64,000 nt of DNA from Arsenicibacter rosenii (GTDB lineage: Bacteria > Bacteroidota > Bacteroidia > Cytophagales > Spirosomataceae). This document shows positions 25,616-34,924 of the stretch, in pieces; the stretch's first letter is position 1; each line of letters begins with the position of its first letter. The stretch covers positions 1 through 64,000 of the forward strand of contig NZ_MORL01000007.1 of NCBI RefSeq assembly GCF_001870735.1, read 5' to 3'. Under the pieces are notes generated by a model, which was not told the origin of the DNA, did no database searches, and was given only the letters and a program-made list of their open reading frames with translations. The translations under genes were made by a program, and so were the position numbers.

Positions 25616-25746
25616 GGGCGACCCCACGTGGTCGCCCAATCCCCACGTGGTCGCCCAATCTGATGCATTCCGTGGTCGCCCAATCTGATGCATGCCGTGG
25701 TCACCCAATCCCCGCGTGGTTGCTGAAATATTACATGGTCGCCCAA
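25616..25746. repeat. GGGCGACC/GGTCGCCC palindrome followed by a GTGGTCGCCCAAT tandem array
   Basis: A palindrome (GGGCGACC at 25616-25623, GGTCGCCC at 25630-25637) is followed by tandem units ending GTGGTCGCCCAAT: 25622-25640, 25641-25659, 25660-25684 and 25685-25709. A decayed fifth copy runs to about 25746. Units are 19 or 25 bases, the longer ones containing CTGATGCAT. It fills the gap between aguA and the SDR gene. There are no unique spacers, so it is not CRISPR. Confidence 0.85.
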
Positions 25747-25758
25747 AACTAAAACAAC

Positions 25759-26541
25759 ATGGAAGACATAACAATAGACACCCCGTTTTCACTCACCGGT
25801 AAACTGGCACTAATTACCGGTGGCGGCACCGGCATCGGCCTGGCCATTGCCCATTGCATGGTGCAGGCCGGCGCGCGCGTAGTCATCACCGGCCGGCGCG
25901 AACCGCCGCTACAGGAAGCCGTTGCCGAACTGAATCAGACCGGCGAACATGCCTTTTACCTGACCAACGACGTAACCGACCTTGGCGGACTGGAGGCGCT
26001 GGTTGAAACCATTGAAGCTACCCACGGACCGATCCATATTCTGGTTAACAATGCCGGTATCAACATGAAAAAGCCCGCCCTGGAGGTCTCAGACGACGAC
26101 TTCAACCGCATTATTCAAACCAACCTGAACGCGGTTTTTGCCCTGACCCGTACCTGTGCCCGCCGGATGGTGGAACGGCAGAGCGGGTCGATCATCATGA
26201 TTTCCTCGATGGCGGCCTATTACGGGATCGACCGGGTGGCGGCCTATGGTGCGTCGAAATCGGCGGTCGAGGGAATGGTTAAAATTCTGGCGTCGGAGTG
26301 GTCGGGTAAAAATGTGCGGGTAAACGCCATTGCGCCGGGCTTTATCGAAACGGCCATGAGCCGTACAGCGTTCAACAGCGATCCTGACCGCCGTGACCGG
26401 GCCATGCGCCGGACACCGATGGCGAAGTTTGGTAAGCCTGCCGACATTGGCTACGCGGCTGTGTTTCTGGCCTCAGAAGCCGCCCGGTACATCACCGGCG
26501 CCTCGCTGCCGGTAGATGGAGGTAATTCGATTGGTTTTTAA
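25759..26541 (+). CDS. SDR-family oxidoreductase, probable fructuronate reductase (D-mannonate oxidoreductase)
   Basis: A 260-residue classical short-chain dehydrogenase. The cofactor motif is TGGGTGIGLAI, followed by NNAGIN, the catalytic serine in IIMISSMAAY, YGASK at the active site and the C-terminal VDGGNSIGF. Position between a GH67/UxuA pair and GH51 suggests it supplies the missing step from D-fructuronate to D-mannonate. Several bacteria use an SDR for this in place of the long-chain UxuB. That assignment is inference; a gluconate or other polyol substrate is possible. The upstream 160-base gap is repeat-filled. Confidence 0.82.
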   Translation: MEDITIDTPFSLTGKLALITGGGTGIGLAIAHCMVQAGARVVITGRREPPLQEAVAELNQTGEHAFYLTNDVTDLGGLEALVETIEATHGPIHILVNNAGINMKKPALEVSDDDFNRIIQTNLNAVFALTRTCARRMVERQSGSIIMISSMAAYYGIDRVAAYGASKSAVEGMVKILASEWSGKNVRVNAIAPGFIETAMSRTAFNSDPDRRDRAMRRTPMAKFGKPADIGYAAVFLASEAARYITGASLPVDGGNSIGF

Positions 26542-26633
26542 AACTTAACCACGGAGTTACACACTATCCGGCATGAATAACTCCGTGCAAAACTTATATA
26601 AACTCAGTGGTTGTCAGATAAATACATGTTACC

Positions 26634-28178
26634 ATGAAAAAAACACTTTTACTCCTGGGGCTGGCGCTGAGCAGTGGTCTGAGCATCGCCCAGAATCAGG
26701 TGACGCTCAAGGCCGAAGAGGCGAAGCACACCATAAACCGGCACATTTACGGCCATTTCGCCGAGCACCTGGGCCGCTGTATCTACGGCGGTTTTTACGT
26801 CGGAGAGAACAATACGCGGATTCCTAACACGGCCGGTGTGCGGAATGATGTGGTCGATGCGTTGAAGAAGCTCAAAATTCCTAACCTGCGCTGGCCGGGT
26901 GGTTGTTTTGCCGATACATATCACTGGAAAGACGGCATTGGCCCGAAAGAAAAGCGTCCGTCGATTGTGAATGCGTGGTGGGGCGGGGTTACGGAGAACA
27001 ATAGCTTCGGGACGCACGACTTCCTGAATATGTGCGAACTCATTGGTACCGAGCCGTATCTGGCCGGAAACGTGGGCAGCGGTACCGTGCAGGAGCTTGC
27101 CGACTGGGTGCAGTATGTCAACTTCGGAAAGGAGAGTCCGATGTCGAACCTGCGCCGGCAAAACGGCCGCGAAAAACCGTGGGATGTGCAGATCTGGGGT
27201 GTAGGGAACGAAGCCTGGGGGTGCGGCGGTAATATGAAGCCGGAGTACTACGCTAACATCTACCGCCAGTATGCTACGTTTATGTACAACTACTCGCCAA
27301 CGCGGAAGCTGTTCCGGGTGGCGTCGGGGGCCAGTTCAAACGATTACCACTGGACCGAGGTGATGATGCGCGATATCCCGACGAGTCTGATGGAAGGGAT
27401 TGCACTCCACCACTACTCGGTACTGACCTGGGATGATGGTAAAAAAGGCTCCGCCACGCAGTATTCCGACGAAGAATATGCCAAAATCATGAAGCAGGCC
27501 CTGCTGATGGACGATTACCTGACCAAACACATTGCGATCATGGACAAGTATGATCCGCAGAAAAAAGTGGCGATGGTGGTTGATGAATGGGGCGGCTGGT
27601 ACAACGTCGAGCCCAACACCAATCCCGGGTTTCTGTATCAGCAGAACACCATGCGCGACGCCGTACTGGCCGGGGCAACGCTCAATATTTTCCACAAGCA
27701 TTGTGAGCGGGTGAAAATGGCCAACCTCGCCCAGGCAATCAACGTACTTCAGTCGGTGATTCTGACCAACGAAGAAAAGATGATTCTGACGCCGACGTAT
27801 CATGTACTGGAGATGTATAACGTGCATCAGGACGCGCTGATGTTGCCGGTTGAGGTGAAAACCAACGACTATGTGCTGGGCGATATTAAACTGCCGGCCA
27901 TTTCGGCCTCGGCCTCAAAGGACAAAAACGGCCGTGTCCATATTTCGCTGACCAACATTGATCCGAAGCAGCCGCAGCAGATCACACTGTCGCTGGGATC
28001 GGTGAAGGCGACGGGCGTTACCGGCCGTATCCTGGCGTCGGGCGATGTCCGGGATCATAACACGTTTGAGAATCCGGCTAAAATTAAACCGGCTCCGTTT
28101 ACCGGCGCAACCCTCAAGGGCGATCAGCTGACCGTAACGCTGCCTGCCGCCTCAGTAGCGGTTCTGGAACTGAATTAA
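26634..28178 (+). CDS. secreted GH51 alpha-L-arabinofuranosidase
   Basis: A 514-residue enzyme with a signal peptide (cleavage near SIAQNQ, residue 21). It starts its catalytic barrel with [20 protein letters not shown]. The acid/base Glu is in [12 protein letters not shown] and the nucleophile Glu in [12 protein letters not shown], both in GH51 context. A C-terminal beta-sandwich (about residues 390-514) is the arabinofuranosidase C domain. It releases terminal arabinose from arabinoxylan or arabinan. It ends the xylan side-chain cluster with aguA and uxuA. It is preceded by a 92-base gap without clear signals and followed by palindromic repeats. Confidence 0.94.
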   Translation: MKKTLLLLGLALSSGLSIAQNQVTLKAEEAKHTINRHIYGHFAEHLGRCIYGGFYVGENNTRIPNTAGVRNDVVDALKKLKIPNLRWPGGCFADTYHWKDGIGPKEKRPSIVNAWWGGVTENNSFGTHDFLNMCELIGTEPYLAGNVGSGTVQELADWVQYVNFGKESPMSNLRRQNGREKPWDVQIWGVGNEAWGCGGNMKPEYYANIYRQYATFMYNYSPTRKLFRVASGASSNDYHWTEVMMRDIPTSLMEGIALHHYSVLTWDDGKKGSATQYSDEEYAKIMKQALLMDDYLTKHIAIMDKYDPQKKVAMVVDEWGGWYNVEPNTNPGFLYQQNTMRDAVLAGATLNIFHKHCERVKMANLAQAINVLQSVILTNEEKMILTPTYHVLEMYNVHQDALMLPVEVKTNDYVLGDIKLPAISASASKDKNGRVHISLTNIDPKQPQQITLSLGSVKATGVTGRILASGDVRDHNTFENPAKIKPAPFTGATLKGDQLTVTLPAASVAVLELN

Positions 28179-28183
28179 TGTAG

Positions 28184-28202
28184 AACGGAATGGCATTCCG
28201 TT
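28184..28202. repeat. ACGGAATG/CATTCCGT palindrome
   Basis: AACGGAATG and CATTCCGTT arms around a single G, five bases after the GH51 stop codon. Related palindromes occur at 55845-55863 and 55933-55959, all in gaps next to stop codons or between genes. Probably a second REP-like family, and here it might also help end transcription. Confidence 0.7.
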
Positions 28203-28226
28203 CCATTGCAAAGTCGGAGCACTGGC

Positions 28227-28251
28227 CCTGCCTGACCTATAGTCAGGCAGG
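28227..28251. repeat. CCTGCCTGAC/GTCAGGCAGG palindrome
   Basis: Perfect 10-base arms (28227-28236 and 28242-28251) around a ctata loop, in the 203-base gap after GH51. No T tract follows, so it resembles a dispersed palindrome more than a terminator. Only one copy was seen. Confidence 0.6.
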
Positions 28252-28381
28252 CAGGGCTTCAGCCCGTTTTACTCGATTTTGATACGGGAACCGGGTTTGG
28301 TGCAATATTGATAAAGATCTTATTCGCGAATCTATTTATCTTTACAGGCATACCGATCACACATAGTTAACCAATCACCGT

Positions 28382-28714
28382 ATGAAAAACGTACACGCTC
28401 TTTTAGCCGTGACCCTAATAGGGGCACTGGCCGGGTGTAGCCCGAATAACACTAAAACTACACCGGAGCCTGTGGCTGGAGCCAGTGTACAGTCTGCGCC
28501 GATGCCAGCGTATCTGATGGTAGTCGATGGTAAGGTGATGACGATGGATGAGGTAAAGAAGAACAAGGCGATTGATCCGAATACGATCGAGCGTGTCGAT
28601 GTCCGTAAAAACGAACCAGCCCTGGTGCTTGCCTATGGTCCTGAAGCTGCAAACGGGGTCGTATTTGTAACGCTGAAAAAAACGGCTGTCGTCAAAAAAG
28701 ATCCGGGAAAATAA
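28382..28714 (+). CDS. small lipoprotein with a TonB-plug-like motif
   Basis: A 110-residue lipoprotein: signal peptide with lipobox ending LAGC (Cys19), a Pro/Ala-rich linker, then about 65 residues starting LMVVDGKVMTMDEVKK and containing PNTIERVDVRKNEPALVLAY and EAANGVVFVTLKK. The last part matches the plug-domain signature of SusC-like receptors (an I-E-x-V/I-x-V-x-K strand, then YG, then ANGV-x-x-x-T-x-K). The protein is therefore a free-standing copy of a plug-like module. Similar short units occur at the ends of M56/BlaR-like and TonB-family proteins in Bacteroidota. Function unknown. A terminator separates it from the convergent peptidase gene. Confidence 0.75.
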   Translation: MKNVHALLAVTLIGALAGCSPNNTKTTPEPVAGASVQSAPMPAYLMVVDGKVMTMDEVKKNKAIDPNTIERVDVRKNEPALVLAYGPEAANGVVFVTLKKTAVVKKDPGK

Positions 28715-28733
28715 AACAGCTATGATCCGATAT

Positions 28734-28768
28734 AAAAAAGGGACTGACAATGGCCAGCCCCTTTTTTT
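28734..28768. terminator. bidirectional terminator between convergent genes
   Basis: Six A and GGG, an imperfect stem with single-base bulges (GGGACTGAC against GGCCAGCCC), then CCCC and a run of T. It lies between the lipoprotein stop (28714) and the peptidase stop (28786) and can serve both strands. Confidence 0.7.
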
Positions 28769-28785
28769 ATGATATAACACCCCGA

Positions 28786-30972
28786 TTAACGGGCACCCGG
28801 AGGGCAGTGCTGCAACAGGTAGTTGGTATACAGCGTCCGTAAATGCAGGTTGGTGCCAGGCCCTTCCGAAATGCTGTGCGAGCGGTTCGGGTATGGCATC
28901 ACCTGGAACTGCTTGTTGTGTTTAATCAGCTCATTGATTAGTACTTCGGCATTGGAATAATGCACGTTATCGTCGCCGGTGCCGTGAATATACAGCAGGT
29001 TGCCGCGCAGGTTTTTGGCATACGTGATCGGGGAGCCCAGGACGAAATCTTCGCGGTTTTCCTGCGGAATGCCCATGTAGCGCTCCTGATAAATGTTGTC
29101 GTAAAACAGCTGGTTGCCAACGGCGGCAATCGAGATACCGGTTTTGTAAATATCCGGATACTGGAACAGCAGGTGCAGGGTCGTTGAGCCGCCGCCACTC
29201 CAGCCCCAGACGGCCACACGGCTTGTATCGATCCAGGCATGTTGCTGAAACAGTTTCCTGGCGCCCATCGCCTGATCGCGGATGTTGAGGCGGCCGATCT
29301 GCCGGTAAATCGACTTGCGCCAGGTCGTGCCTTTCAGGTTTGGTGTGCCCCGGTTGTCGAGCGCCACATACACATACCCCGATTTAGCCATATCCCCGTT
29401 GAAGAGATTGTTGAAACCGGTCGAATACACATCGTTGACCGTTGAGCCAGCCGGTTCGCCGTATACGTGAAAAACAACCGGGTATTTTTTCGTGCTGTCG
29501 AACGGTACTGGTTTTACCATCCAGCCGTCGAGCGTTACCCCGTCGTCGGTTGTCAGTTTAAAGAACTGGATGTTGCGGTTGGCTACCGGTTTCATCGTTG
29601 CCGCCAGACTTTCGGTTTCCTTGATTGCTTTGTGTTCAGGAAGCTTTACCCATTCCCGTGCATTCGGTACGGTATGGCTGGTAAAGGTATGGATGGCCCA
29701 CTTGCCGTTCGGCGAAATATTGTAGCCGTGAGTTCCGTTCAGGCCGGCCGGGGTTACCTTTTCGAGTTTACCCTTGCCGTCCATCTTCACGCGGTACAGA
29801 TAACGCTGAATCGGGCTGTCGGGCGAGGCGATGAAATACACGTAGTTGGTCGCTTCGTCGATGTGGCTGATGGTCCCGATTTCGTATTGACCGGGTGTCA
29901 GCAGCACTTCCTTCATGCCGTCGCGGGTCAGCGTCACTTTGTAGAGGTGGCGCCAGTTGTCTTTTTCCGACACCCACAGGAAACTTTTACCCCCTTCGAG
30001 CCATTCCCAGCCCGACGGATCGCCGGTACCCCAGCGGTGCTTACCGTCTAGCCAGGCTTTGTCGAGATCGCCGTATACGGCCTTTACCGAGTTGGTGGCG
30101 GGCTGGCAGACAAACACCTTACTGACCTGCTGTTTGCGGTCGAGTTGTTCCAGAATGATGTCATTGACGGCCGGGAACCACTCCATACGGGTGATGTAAT
30201 GCTGCTGCGGATCGCCGGGCAGCTGAATCCAGCTGGTGGGGCCGCCGGTTACGCTCACGACGCCGATTTTGGCCGGAGACGGGCTCTCGCCGACTTTCGG
30301 GTATTCCACCGGAATGGTATACGAATAAATCGAGTCGGTGGTGTTCAGCATCAGGTAATCGCGGATGCCGCTGGCGTCGACCTGCCAGTAGGCAATCTGC
30401 TTGCTGTCGGGGCTCCACCGGAAACCGTCGCGGCAGTCAAATTCTTCTTCGTAGGCCCAGTCAAACGTCCCGTTGATGCGTTTACGGGTACCATCGGTGG
30501 TCAGCGGCGTAATCTGGCCGGACACCACATCTTCCACAAAGATATTATGTTCACTCACATAGGCGACTTTGGTGCCATCCGGTGAAAGTTTGGCAAACAT
30601 CAGGGACTGAGCCGGTTTTCCCTGGCCCAGCTGGCGCAGTTGTCCTGATTTACGGTCGAGGACCCAATAGTCACCACGGGTGTTGTAGCGCCATACGCGG
30701 GCGGTGTTGGTGAAAATGAGCGCCGTATTGTCGTCGGCCGAAAAAGAATAACCGGCAATCTGAAGCGGCGTATCAGTGCCGGGTTTTTTGAGTTGGTCAC
30801 GCGTGATGAGCGGAGTTTCCTGGCCCGTAGCAACGTCGACTTTCACGAGGCCGGCATTACGGACCTGTGTATACGCGTTCCCGTCGGCAGACCAGCGGAT
30901 TCCTTGCCCCGACTGGGCCGAACCCGAAAGGTAGGCAACTAGTAAAGCACCTACTAAAAGCAGCTTGCGCAT
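28786..30972 (-). CDS. dipeptidyl peptidase IV (S9B serine peptidase)
   Basis: A 728-residue secreted peptidase with signal peptide (cleavage near GSAQSG). Residues about 30-480 form the eight-bladed DPPIV propeller, including the conserved DWAYEEEF segment whose double Glu binds the substrate N-terminus. The alpha/beta-hydrolase domain follows, with the nucleophile Ser592 in WGWSGGGS, an Asp in YIHGTGDDNVHY and His699 in NRSHSI. It releases X-Pro or X-Ala dipeptides in the periplasm. It stands alone and diverges from the DUF4385 gene. Length and all catalytic motifs are intact. Confidence 0.95.
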   Translation of the reverse strand: MRKLLLVGALLVAYLSGSAQSGQGIRWSADGNAYTQVRNAGLVKVDVATGQETPLITRDQLKKPGTDTPLQIAGYSFSADDNTALIFTNTARVWRYNTRGDYWVLDRKSGQLRQLGQGKPAQSLMFAKLSPDGTKVAYVSEHNIFVEDVVSGQITPLTTDGTRKRINGTFDWAYEEEFDCRDGFRWSPDSKQIAYWQVDASGIRDYLMLNTTDSIYSYTIPVEYPKVGESPSPAKIGVVSVTGGPTSWIQLPGDPQQHYITRMEWFPAVNDIILEQLDRKQQVSKVFVCQPATNSVKAVYGDLDKAWLDGKHRWGTGDPSGWEWLEGGKSFLWVSEKDNWRHLYKVTLTRDGMKEVLLTPGQYEIGTISHIDEATNYVYFIASPDSPIQRYLYRVKMDGKGKLEKVTPAGLNGTHGYNISPNGKWAIHTFTSHTVPNAREWVKLPEHKAIKETESLAATMKPVANRNIQFFKLTTDDGVTLDGWMVKPVPFDSTKKYPVVFHVYGEPAGSTVNDVYSTGFNNLFNGDMAKSGYVYVALDNRGTPNLKGTTWRKSIYRQIGRLNIRDQAMGARKLFQQHAWIDTSRVAVWGWSGGGSTTLHLLFQYPDIYKTGISIAAVGNQLFYDNIYQERYMGIPQENREDFVLGSPITYAKNLRGNLLYIHGTGDDNVHYSNAEVLINELIKHNKQFQVMPYPNRSHSISEGPGTNLHLRTLYTNYLLQHCPPGAR

Positions 30973-31086
30973 TGGTGAAGTGATCTGATTAAGACGAATA
31001 AGGGGGACAAGTTAGTAAATAAATAGTTTGTGCGTGTTGCGCTGCGCTCAGGTTAAGAGAAGAGTAACCGGATTACTAATAAAAAG

Positions 31087-31581
31087 ATGGGAAAAGAGCC
31101 GTTTGACTATAGTCTTGATTTTAAGCATACCGATTTCCGTAAACAACCTGAGCTGTACCGGGTCGGTAAGGGCGAGCAGGGGGTGTTGCTGGTGGAGCCG
31201 TATAAATCTGAAATTCTGCCCCACTGGCGGTTTAAGACGCCGGATATCGCCCGTAAATCGGCTGAAACGATTTACGGATTATTTCTGGAGTACAAAAAGA
31301 ACGGGGATTTCATCGGTATGGATATGGCCCGTAAGTTTCTGCAGATGGGCTATACACGTGCGCGCCGGTATGCCAACCACCGGACAGGGCAGAAATACGA
31401 CGGACCGGTTCCGGATGATCAGAAAGGCCGGAGCGGTGCACATGGACGGGAGCAGCTACCGCGTGACGAAGATCCGGTTAAGGCTGAAAGTGCCCGTATT
31501 TTTTATGGTATGTATCTGAAAGTCAGGGAAGACGAGGCGTACAGGCAACAAAAGAAGTATTGGCAGAAAACGCTGGGATAA
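31087..31581 (+). CDS. DUF4385 domain-containing protein
   Basis: A 164-residue cytoplasmic protein matching DUF4385: a start with FDYSLDFKHTDFRKQPELYR, the IARKSAETIYGLF helix, and MDMARKFLQMGYTRARRYAN(H), a basic region ending in a Gly/Arg-rich segment. Homologues are widespread but of unknown role. Basic composition (many Arg/Lys) is compatible with nucleic acid binding, which is speculation. It diverges from dipeptidyl peptidase IV, with 114 bases between. A second frame overlapping it on the same strand is a shadow. Confidence 0.82.
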   Translation: MGKEPFDYSLDFKHTDFRKQPELYRVGKGEQGVLLVEPYKSEILPHWRFKTPDIARKSAETIYGLFLEYKKNGDFIGMDMARKFLQMGYTRARRYANHRTGQKYDGPVPDDQKGRSGAHGREQLPRDEDPVKAESARIFYGMYLKVREDEAYRQQKKYWQKTLG

Positions 31582-31834
31582 GCGTTTCCTGATTTCGCAA
31601 CAACTGTACCAAAGCTGGAAAGCTGATTATGCCAGAAAATTCATTAATGCGAAAAAAAGGCAGTTTTATTATGTGAAAGTGATAAGTGAGTGAACTAATT
31701 GTACCATTGGTGAAAGGCATATTAATAAATGAAAAAATGGTCGCTTAATTGATACCAATCGGTTGGGTTGTACGTCCAAAGATCAAGTATGAAAATTCTG
31801 AAAAAGAACACCGTAGGCATTTAATGTTGTGACC

Positions 31835-33613
31835 ATGAAAACAAGTTTACGATTATTATTACTTAGTTTGCTAACCTTGGTAGGTTATACTGGTTTTGCG
31901 CAGAATGGTAAATTTGATGTGCGCTTTTCTGTAAAATCGCTGGATTGCGCCACCATGAAAGCCGTTATCCGGGTAGAAGTGAAAGCTACGGATGCAAACT
32001 CCACGTTTCTGATGGGAGATGGAAATTTCCGGTTTACCTACCCGTCGACTATCTTAACGAATCCCAGAATCGTTTCGGAGGAAAACTTTTCGGGAAACGC
32101 ACCGGCCAACCAGAGTGCCTACGGTAGTCAGAACCTGAACGGGTCAACTGAAGGCCCGACAACAGGGAGGGTTGTGTTGAACAACATTTATGGCGGGCGA
32201 CCAAATCCAACCCGTGTCGGAACTTCATACATGACGGTTGCCTGCATTGAGTTTACGCTGAGACAACTGGTTACCTGTTTCGATCTGCGGTGGGATACTA
32301 CGTTTCCGGCAACGGGTATGAATGAAGTGATTGTGGCCAACGCAACGTCATTTTCTTATACAACCAGTGATGTCAGGCCGGTTACGTTCAACAATCAGAA
32401 TGTATGTCCTAATCAATACTGTAGCGACAGTTACGGCGTACGGCTCAACCTGAAATCATTCGACTGTGTGACAAAGAAAGTAACCATGCGGGTGCAGGTG
32501 AAATCGACATCGCCGACCTCAAGTACGTTCCTGTTAGGCGATGCCAACTTCCGGTTTAACTACAGTGCTGCGATGCTGACAAACCCGCAGATTGTACTGG
32601 AAGAAAATTACTCAAGCAACGCACCGGCGTCGAATAACGGATATACCCCGCAGGATTTGAATGGATCGGCGGTGTCAGGAACTGCGGGAATTCTTTCGCT
32701 GAATGTGAAGTTCAGCCCGCCTGCGAGTGCAACTGTTGCAAAGGCTGTTTCAACGGACTGGACAACGGTTTCGTGTATTCAGTTTGACTATATCGGCAGC
32801 AGTACGGCCCCTTGTTTTACGGTCGATTGGCGTAGATCATCGGATCCGATTCCGGTTACGATCATGAATAAAGTAGCCATTACCGGAGCAAGCACCTTCT
32901 CGCTCATAACGGTGCCAACGGGTACAGTTTATGATAACCTGGAGCTATGTCCGCAACAGTTATGCCCGCCGGTAACAACCGACCTTGCACTGGCTAAAAG
33001 GGCGCTGTCTACCGGACCGGTTACGCTGAATAGCATTGTAAGCTTCTCCCTGACGCTGACCAACAAGGGACCGAATACCGCAACAAATGTGGTGGTGACC
33101 GATACGCTGCCCGCCGGTTTGCAGTTTGTCAGTGCAACACCGAATGTTACGGTTGTCAATGGCATTGCGCAGTGGAAAGTCAGCAGCCTGTCGGCGAACA
33201 CATCCACATCGCTGATTCTGCAGGCAAGAGTACTGGCTTACGGACCACTCTTTAATAAAGCTGAGATAACCAGAGTTGATCAGAGGGATCCGAATTCGAT
33301 TCCGAACAATGGTTCTTATCTGGAAGATGATTTGGCTACCGCTTGTGTAACCGTACCGATTCCGATATGTTCCGGTGATGAATATGAGGTATCAACGCCG
33401 TCGAGTGTCACCAGTGTACAGTGGTTCCGGAACGGAGTTAAGGTAGCGGAGGGCCGTACCTATACGATCAGAGAGCCAGGTACATATACTTACCTGACAA
33501 CCGTCGGAACCTGTCCGGCCGAAGGCTGCTGCCCGATCATTGTATTTGCAGGTGAATGCTGTCCGGCAAACCTTTGTGTACCGTTCATTATCAAGAAAAC
33601 AAGAAGGAGATAA
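31835..33613 (+). CDS. DUF11-containing secreted surface protein with a duplicated N-terminal domain
   Basis: A 592-residue secreted protein with signal peptide (cleavage near GFAQNG). Residues about 23-190 and 193-372 are two copies of one beta-rich domain; matching blocks are STFLMGDGNFRFTYPS / STFLLGDANFRFNYSA and the EENFS / EENYS region. A DUF11 repeat follows (about 378-495: VSFSLTLTNKGPNTATNVVV, TDTLPAGLQFV), then a Cys-rich C-terminal part with WFRNGVKVAEGRTY and a basic end, IIKKTRRR. No canonical T9SS C-terminal signal is apparent. Start ATG at 31835 is preferred over the GTG two codons before. Likely an adhesin or matrix component. Confidence 0.8.
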   Translation: MKTSLRLLLLSLLTLVGYTGFAQNGKFDVRFSVKSLDCATMKAVIRVEVKATDANSTFLMGDGNFRFTYPSTILTNPRIVSEENFSGNAPANQSAYGSQNLNGSTEGPTTGRVVLNNIYGGRPNPTRVGTSYMTVACIEFTLRQLVTCFDLRWDTTFPATGMNEVIVANATSFSYTTSDVRPVTFNNQNVCPNQYCSDSYGVRLNLKSFDCVTKKVTMRVQVKSTSPTSSTFLLGDANFRFNYSAAMLTNPQIVLEENYSSNAPASNNGYTPQDLNGSAVSGTAGILSLNVKFSPPASATVAKAVSTDWTTVSCIQFDYIGSSTAPCFTVDWRRSSDPIPVTIMNKVAITGASTFSLITVPTGTVYDNLELCPQQLCPPVTTDLALAKRALSTGPVTLNSIVSFSLTLTNKGPNTATNVVVTDTLPAGLQFVSATPNVTVVNGIAQWKVSSLSANTSTSLILQARVLAYGPLFNKAEITRVDQRDPNSIPNNGSYLEDDLATACVTVPIPICSGDEYEVSTPSSVTSVQWFRNGVKVAEGRTYTIREPGTYTYLTTVGTCPAEGCCPIIVFAGECCPANLCVPFIIKKTRRR

Positions 33614-33639
33614 TAGTCGTCCATACTATATGTAGTTTG

Positions 33640-33670
33640 AAAAAGCCTGGCACCTTGCCAGGCTTTTTTT
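33640..33670 (+). terminator. intrinsic terminator after the DUF11 protein gene
   Basis: Thirteen-base arms (AAAAAGCCTGGCA at 33640-33652 and TGCCAGGCTTTTT at 33656-33668) with a three-base loop, ending in a T run. It lies 27 bases after the stop codon. Confidence 0.85.
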
Positions 33671-33742
33671 ATGCCGGCTGGTCATGCCCGTATGAGTATG
33701 TAGAGCAGAAGACTGTTCTTTTCTCCTTAAAACCAACGTACC

Positions 33743-34924
33743 GTGTTTGCCCTCAATCGCCCGTTTATCCGTAGAGATCTGTTGCCATCCTTGCTGATGA
33801 TTATCGGTTGCCTGTGCCGTACATATGCGCAGCCCGGCAGCGTCGCCCAAACGCTGCAACAACATATACTCACCGAAGCCGCATGGGCAATGCAGCAGCA
33901 GCCTGTTACGGTAACCGCTCAAACCAGTTCGCGGTCGGCGGGAGGTAAACATGACTTTTTTTCGGAGGGCGATTACTGGTGGCCTGACTCGACAAACCTG
34001 AACGGCCCCTATATCCAGCGCGACGGTCTGACCAATCCGGATAATTTTGTGGCCCACCGGCAGGCCATGATCCGTTTCAGCCGGATTGTGGGCGCACTGG
34101 CATCGGCCTGGAAGCTGACCGGCGATGAACGCTATGTACGGCAGGCGTTTCGCCACCTGAATGCCTGGTTTGTGGATACTGCCACCCGGATGAACCCGTC
34201 CCTGCTATATGCCCAGGCAATCAAAGGGCGGTTTACCGGCCGCGGCATTGGCATTATTGACACCATTCACCTGATAGAAGTGGCGCAGGGGGTACTGGTG
34301 ATGGAAAAGGCAAAGTCGGCCGATATACGGCAGGTGGCGGCTATCCGGCAGTGGTTTGCTGATTATCTGAACTGGCTGACGACGCATTCTTACAGCAAAG
34401 ACGAAATGGAGGCCAAAAACAACCACGGTACCTGCTGGGTGATGCAGGTGGCATCGTTTGCCCGGCTGACCGGCAATAGTGCGCTGATGGATTTTTGCCG
34501 GGAGCGGTACAAAACCGTTCTGTTACCCAATCAGATGGCAGCCGATGGCAGTTTCCCGTTGGAAATGCGCCGCACCAAGCCCTATGGTTACGCCTTGTTT
34601 AACCTCGACGCCATGACCATGATTTGTCAGATTCTGTCGACGCCTGCCGATAATCTCTGGCACTACCAGACTGCCGATGGCCGGTCGATCCGGAAGGGCA
34701 TCGGCTACCTCTACCCGTTTGTGGCTGACAAATCAAAATGGCCCTTGAAACCGGATGTTATGTACTGGAACGACTGGCCGGTGGCGCATCCGTTTCTGGT
34801 GCTGGGAGCCGCGGAGTTTCAGGAGCCGGCCTGGCTGAATACCTGGCAGCAGCTGGAACACGCCCCTCAGGTGGAGGAAGTGCTTCGGAACCTGCCCGTT
34901 CGGAACCCGGTCATCTGGTTATGA
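33743..34924 (+). CDS. alginate-lyase-family protein (PF05426, PL5-like)
   Basis: A 393-residue protein with a signal peptide preceded by an Arg-rich start (cleavage near RTYAQ, residue 30). The (alpha/alpha) barrel carries family motifs: GDYWWPDSTNLNGPYIQRDG, AWFVDTATRMNPSLLYAQAI and the catalytic KNNHGTCWVMQ with Asn-His. Near the C-terminus NDWPVAHPF is also seen. Members depolymerise alginate or other polyuronates by beta-elimination in the periplasm. The start is GTG; no in-frame ATG lies upstream. It precedes a GH88 gene by 97 bases, consistent with joint use of unsaturated oligo-uronates. Exact substrate is unproven. Confidence 0.88.
   Translation: MFALNRPFIRRDLLPSLLMIIGCLCRTYAQPGSVAQTLQQHILTEAAWAMQQQPVTVTAQTSSRSAGGKHDFFSEGDYWWPDSTNLNGPYIQRDGLTNPDNFVAHRQAMIRFSRIVGALASAWKLTGDERYVRQAFRHLNAWFVDTATRMNPSLLYAQAIKGRFTGRGIGIIDTIHLIEVAQGVLVMEKAKSADIRQVAAIRQWFADYLNWLTTHSYSKDEMEAKNNHGTCWVMQVASFARLTGNSALMDFCRERYKTVLLPNQMAADGSFPLEMRRTKPYGYALFNLDAMTMICQILSTPADNLWHYQTADGRSIRKGIGYLYPFVADKSKWPLKPDVMYWNDWPVAHPFLVLGAAEFQEPAWLNTWQQLEHAPQVEEVLRNLPVRNPVIWL

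Noticed and set aside
24765-25658. 297-residue minus-strand ORF inside aguA
   Set aside because: Antisense shadow of the GH67 gene that starts within the tandem repeat array.
25622-25709. CRISPR-like array after aguA
   Set aside because: Units of 19 and 25 bases follow each other without unique spacers, no cas genes are present, and the array derives from a palindrome found elsewhere.
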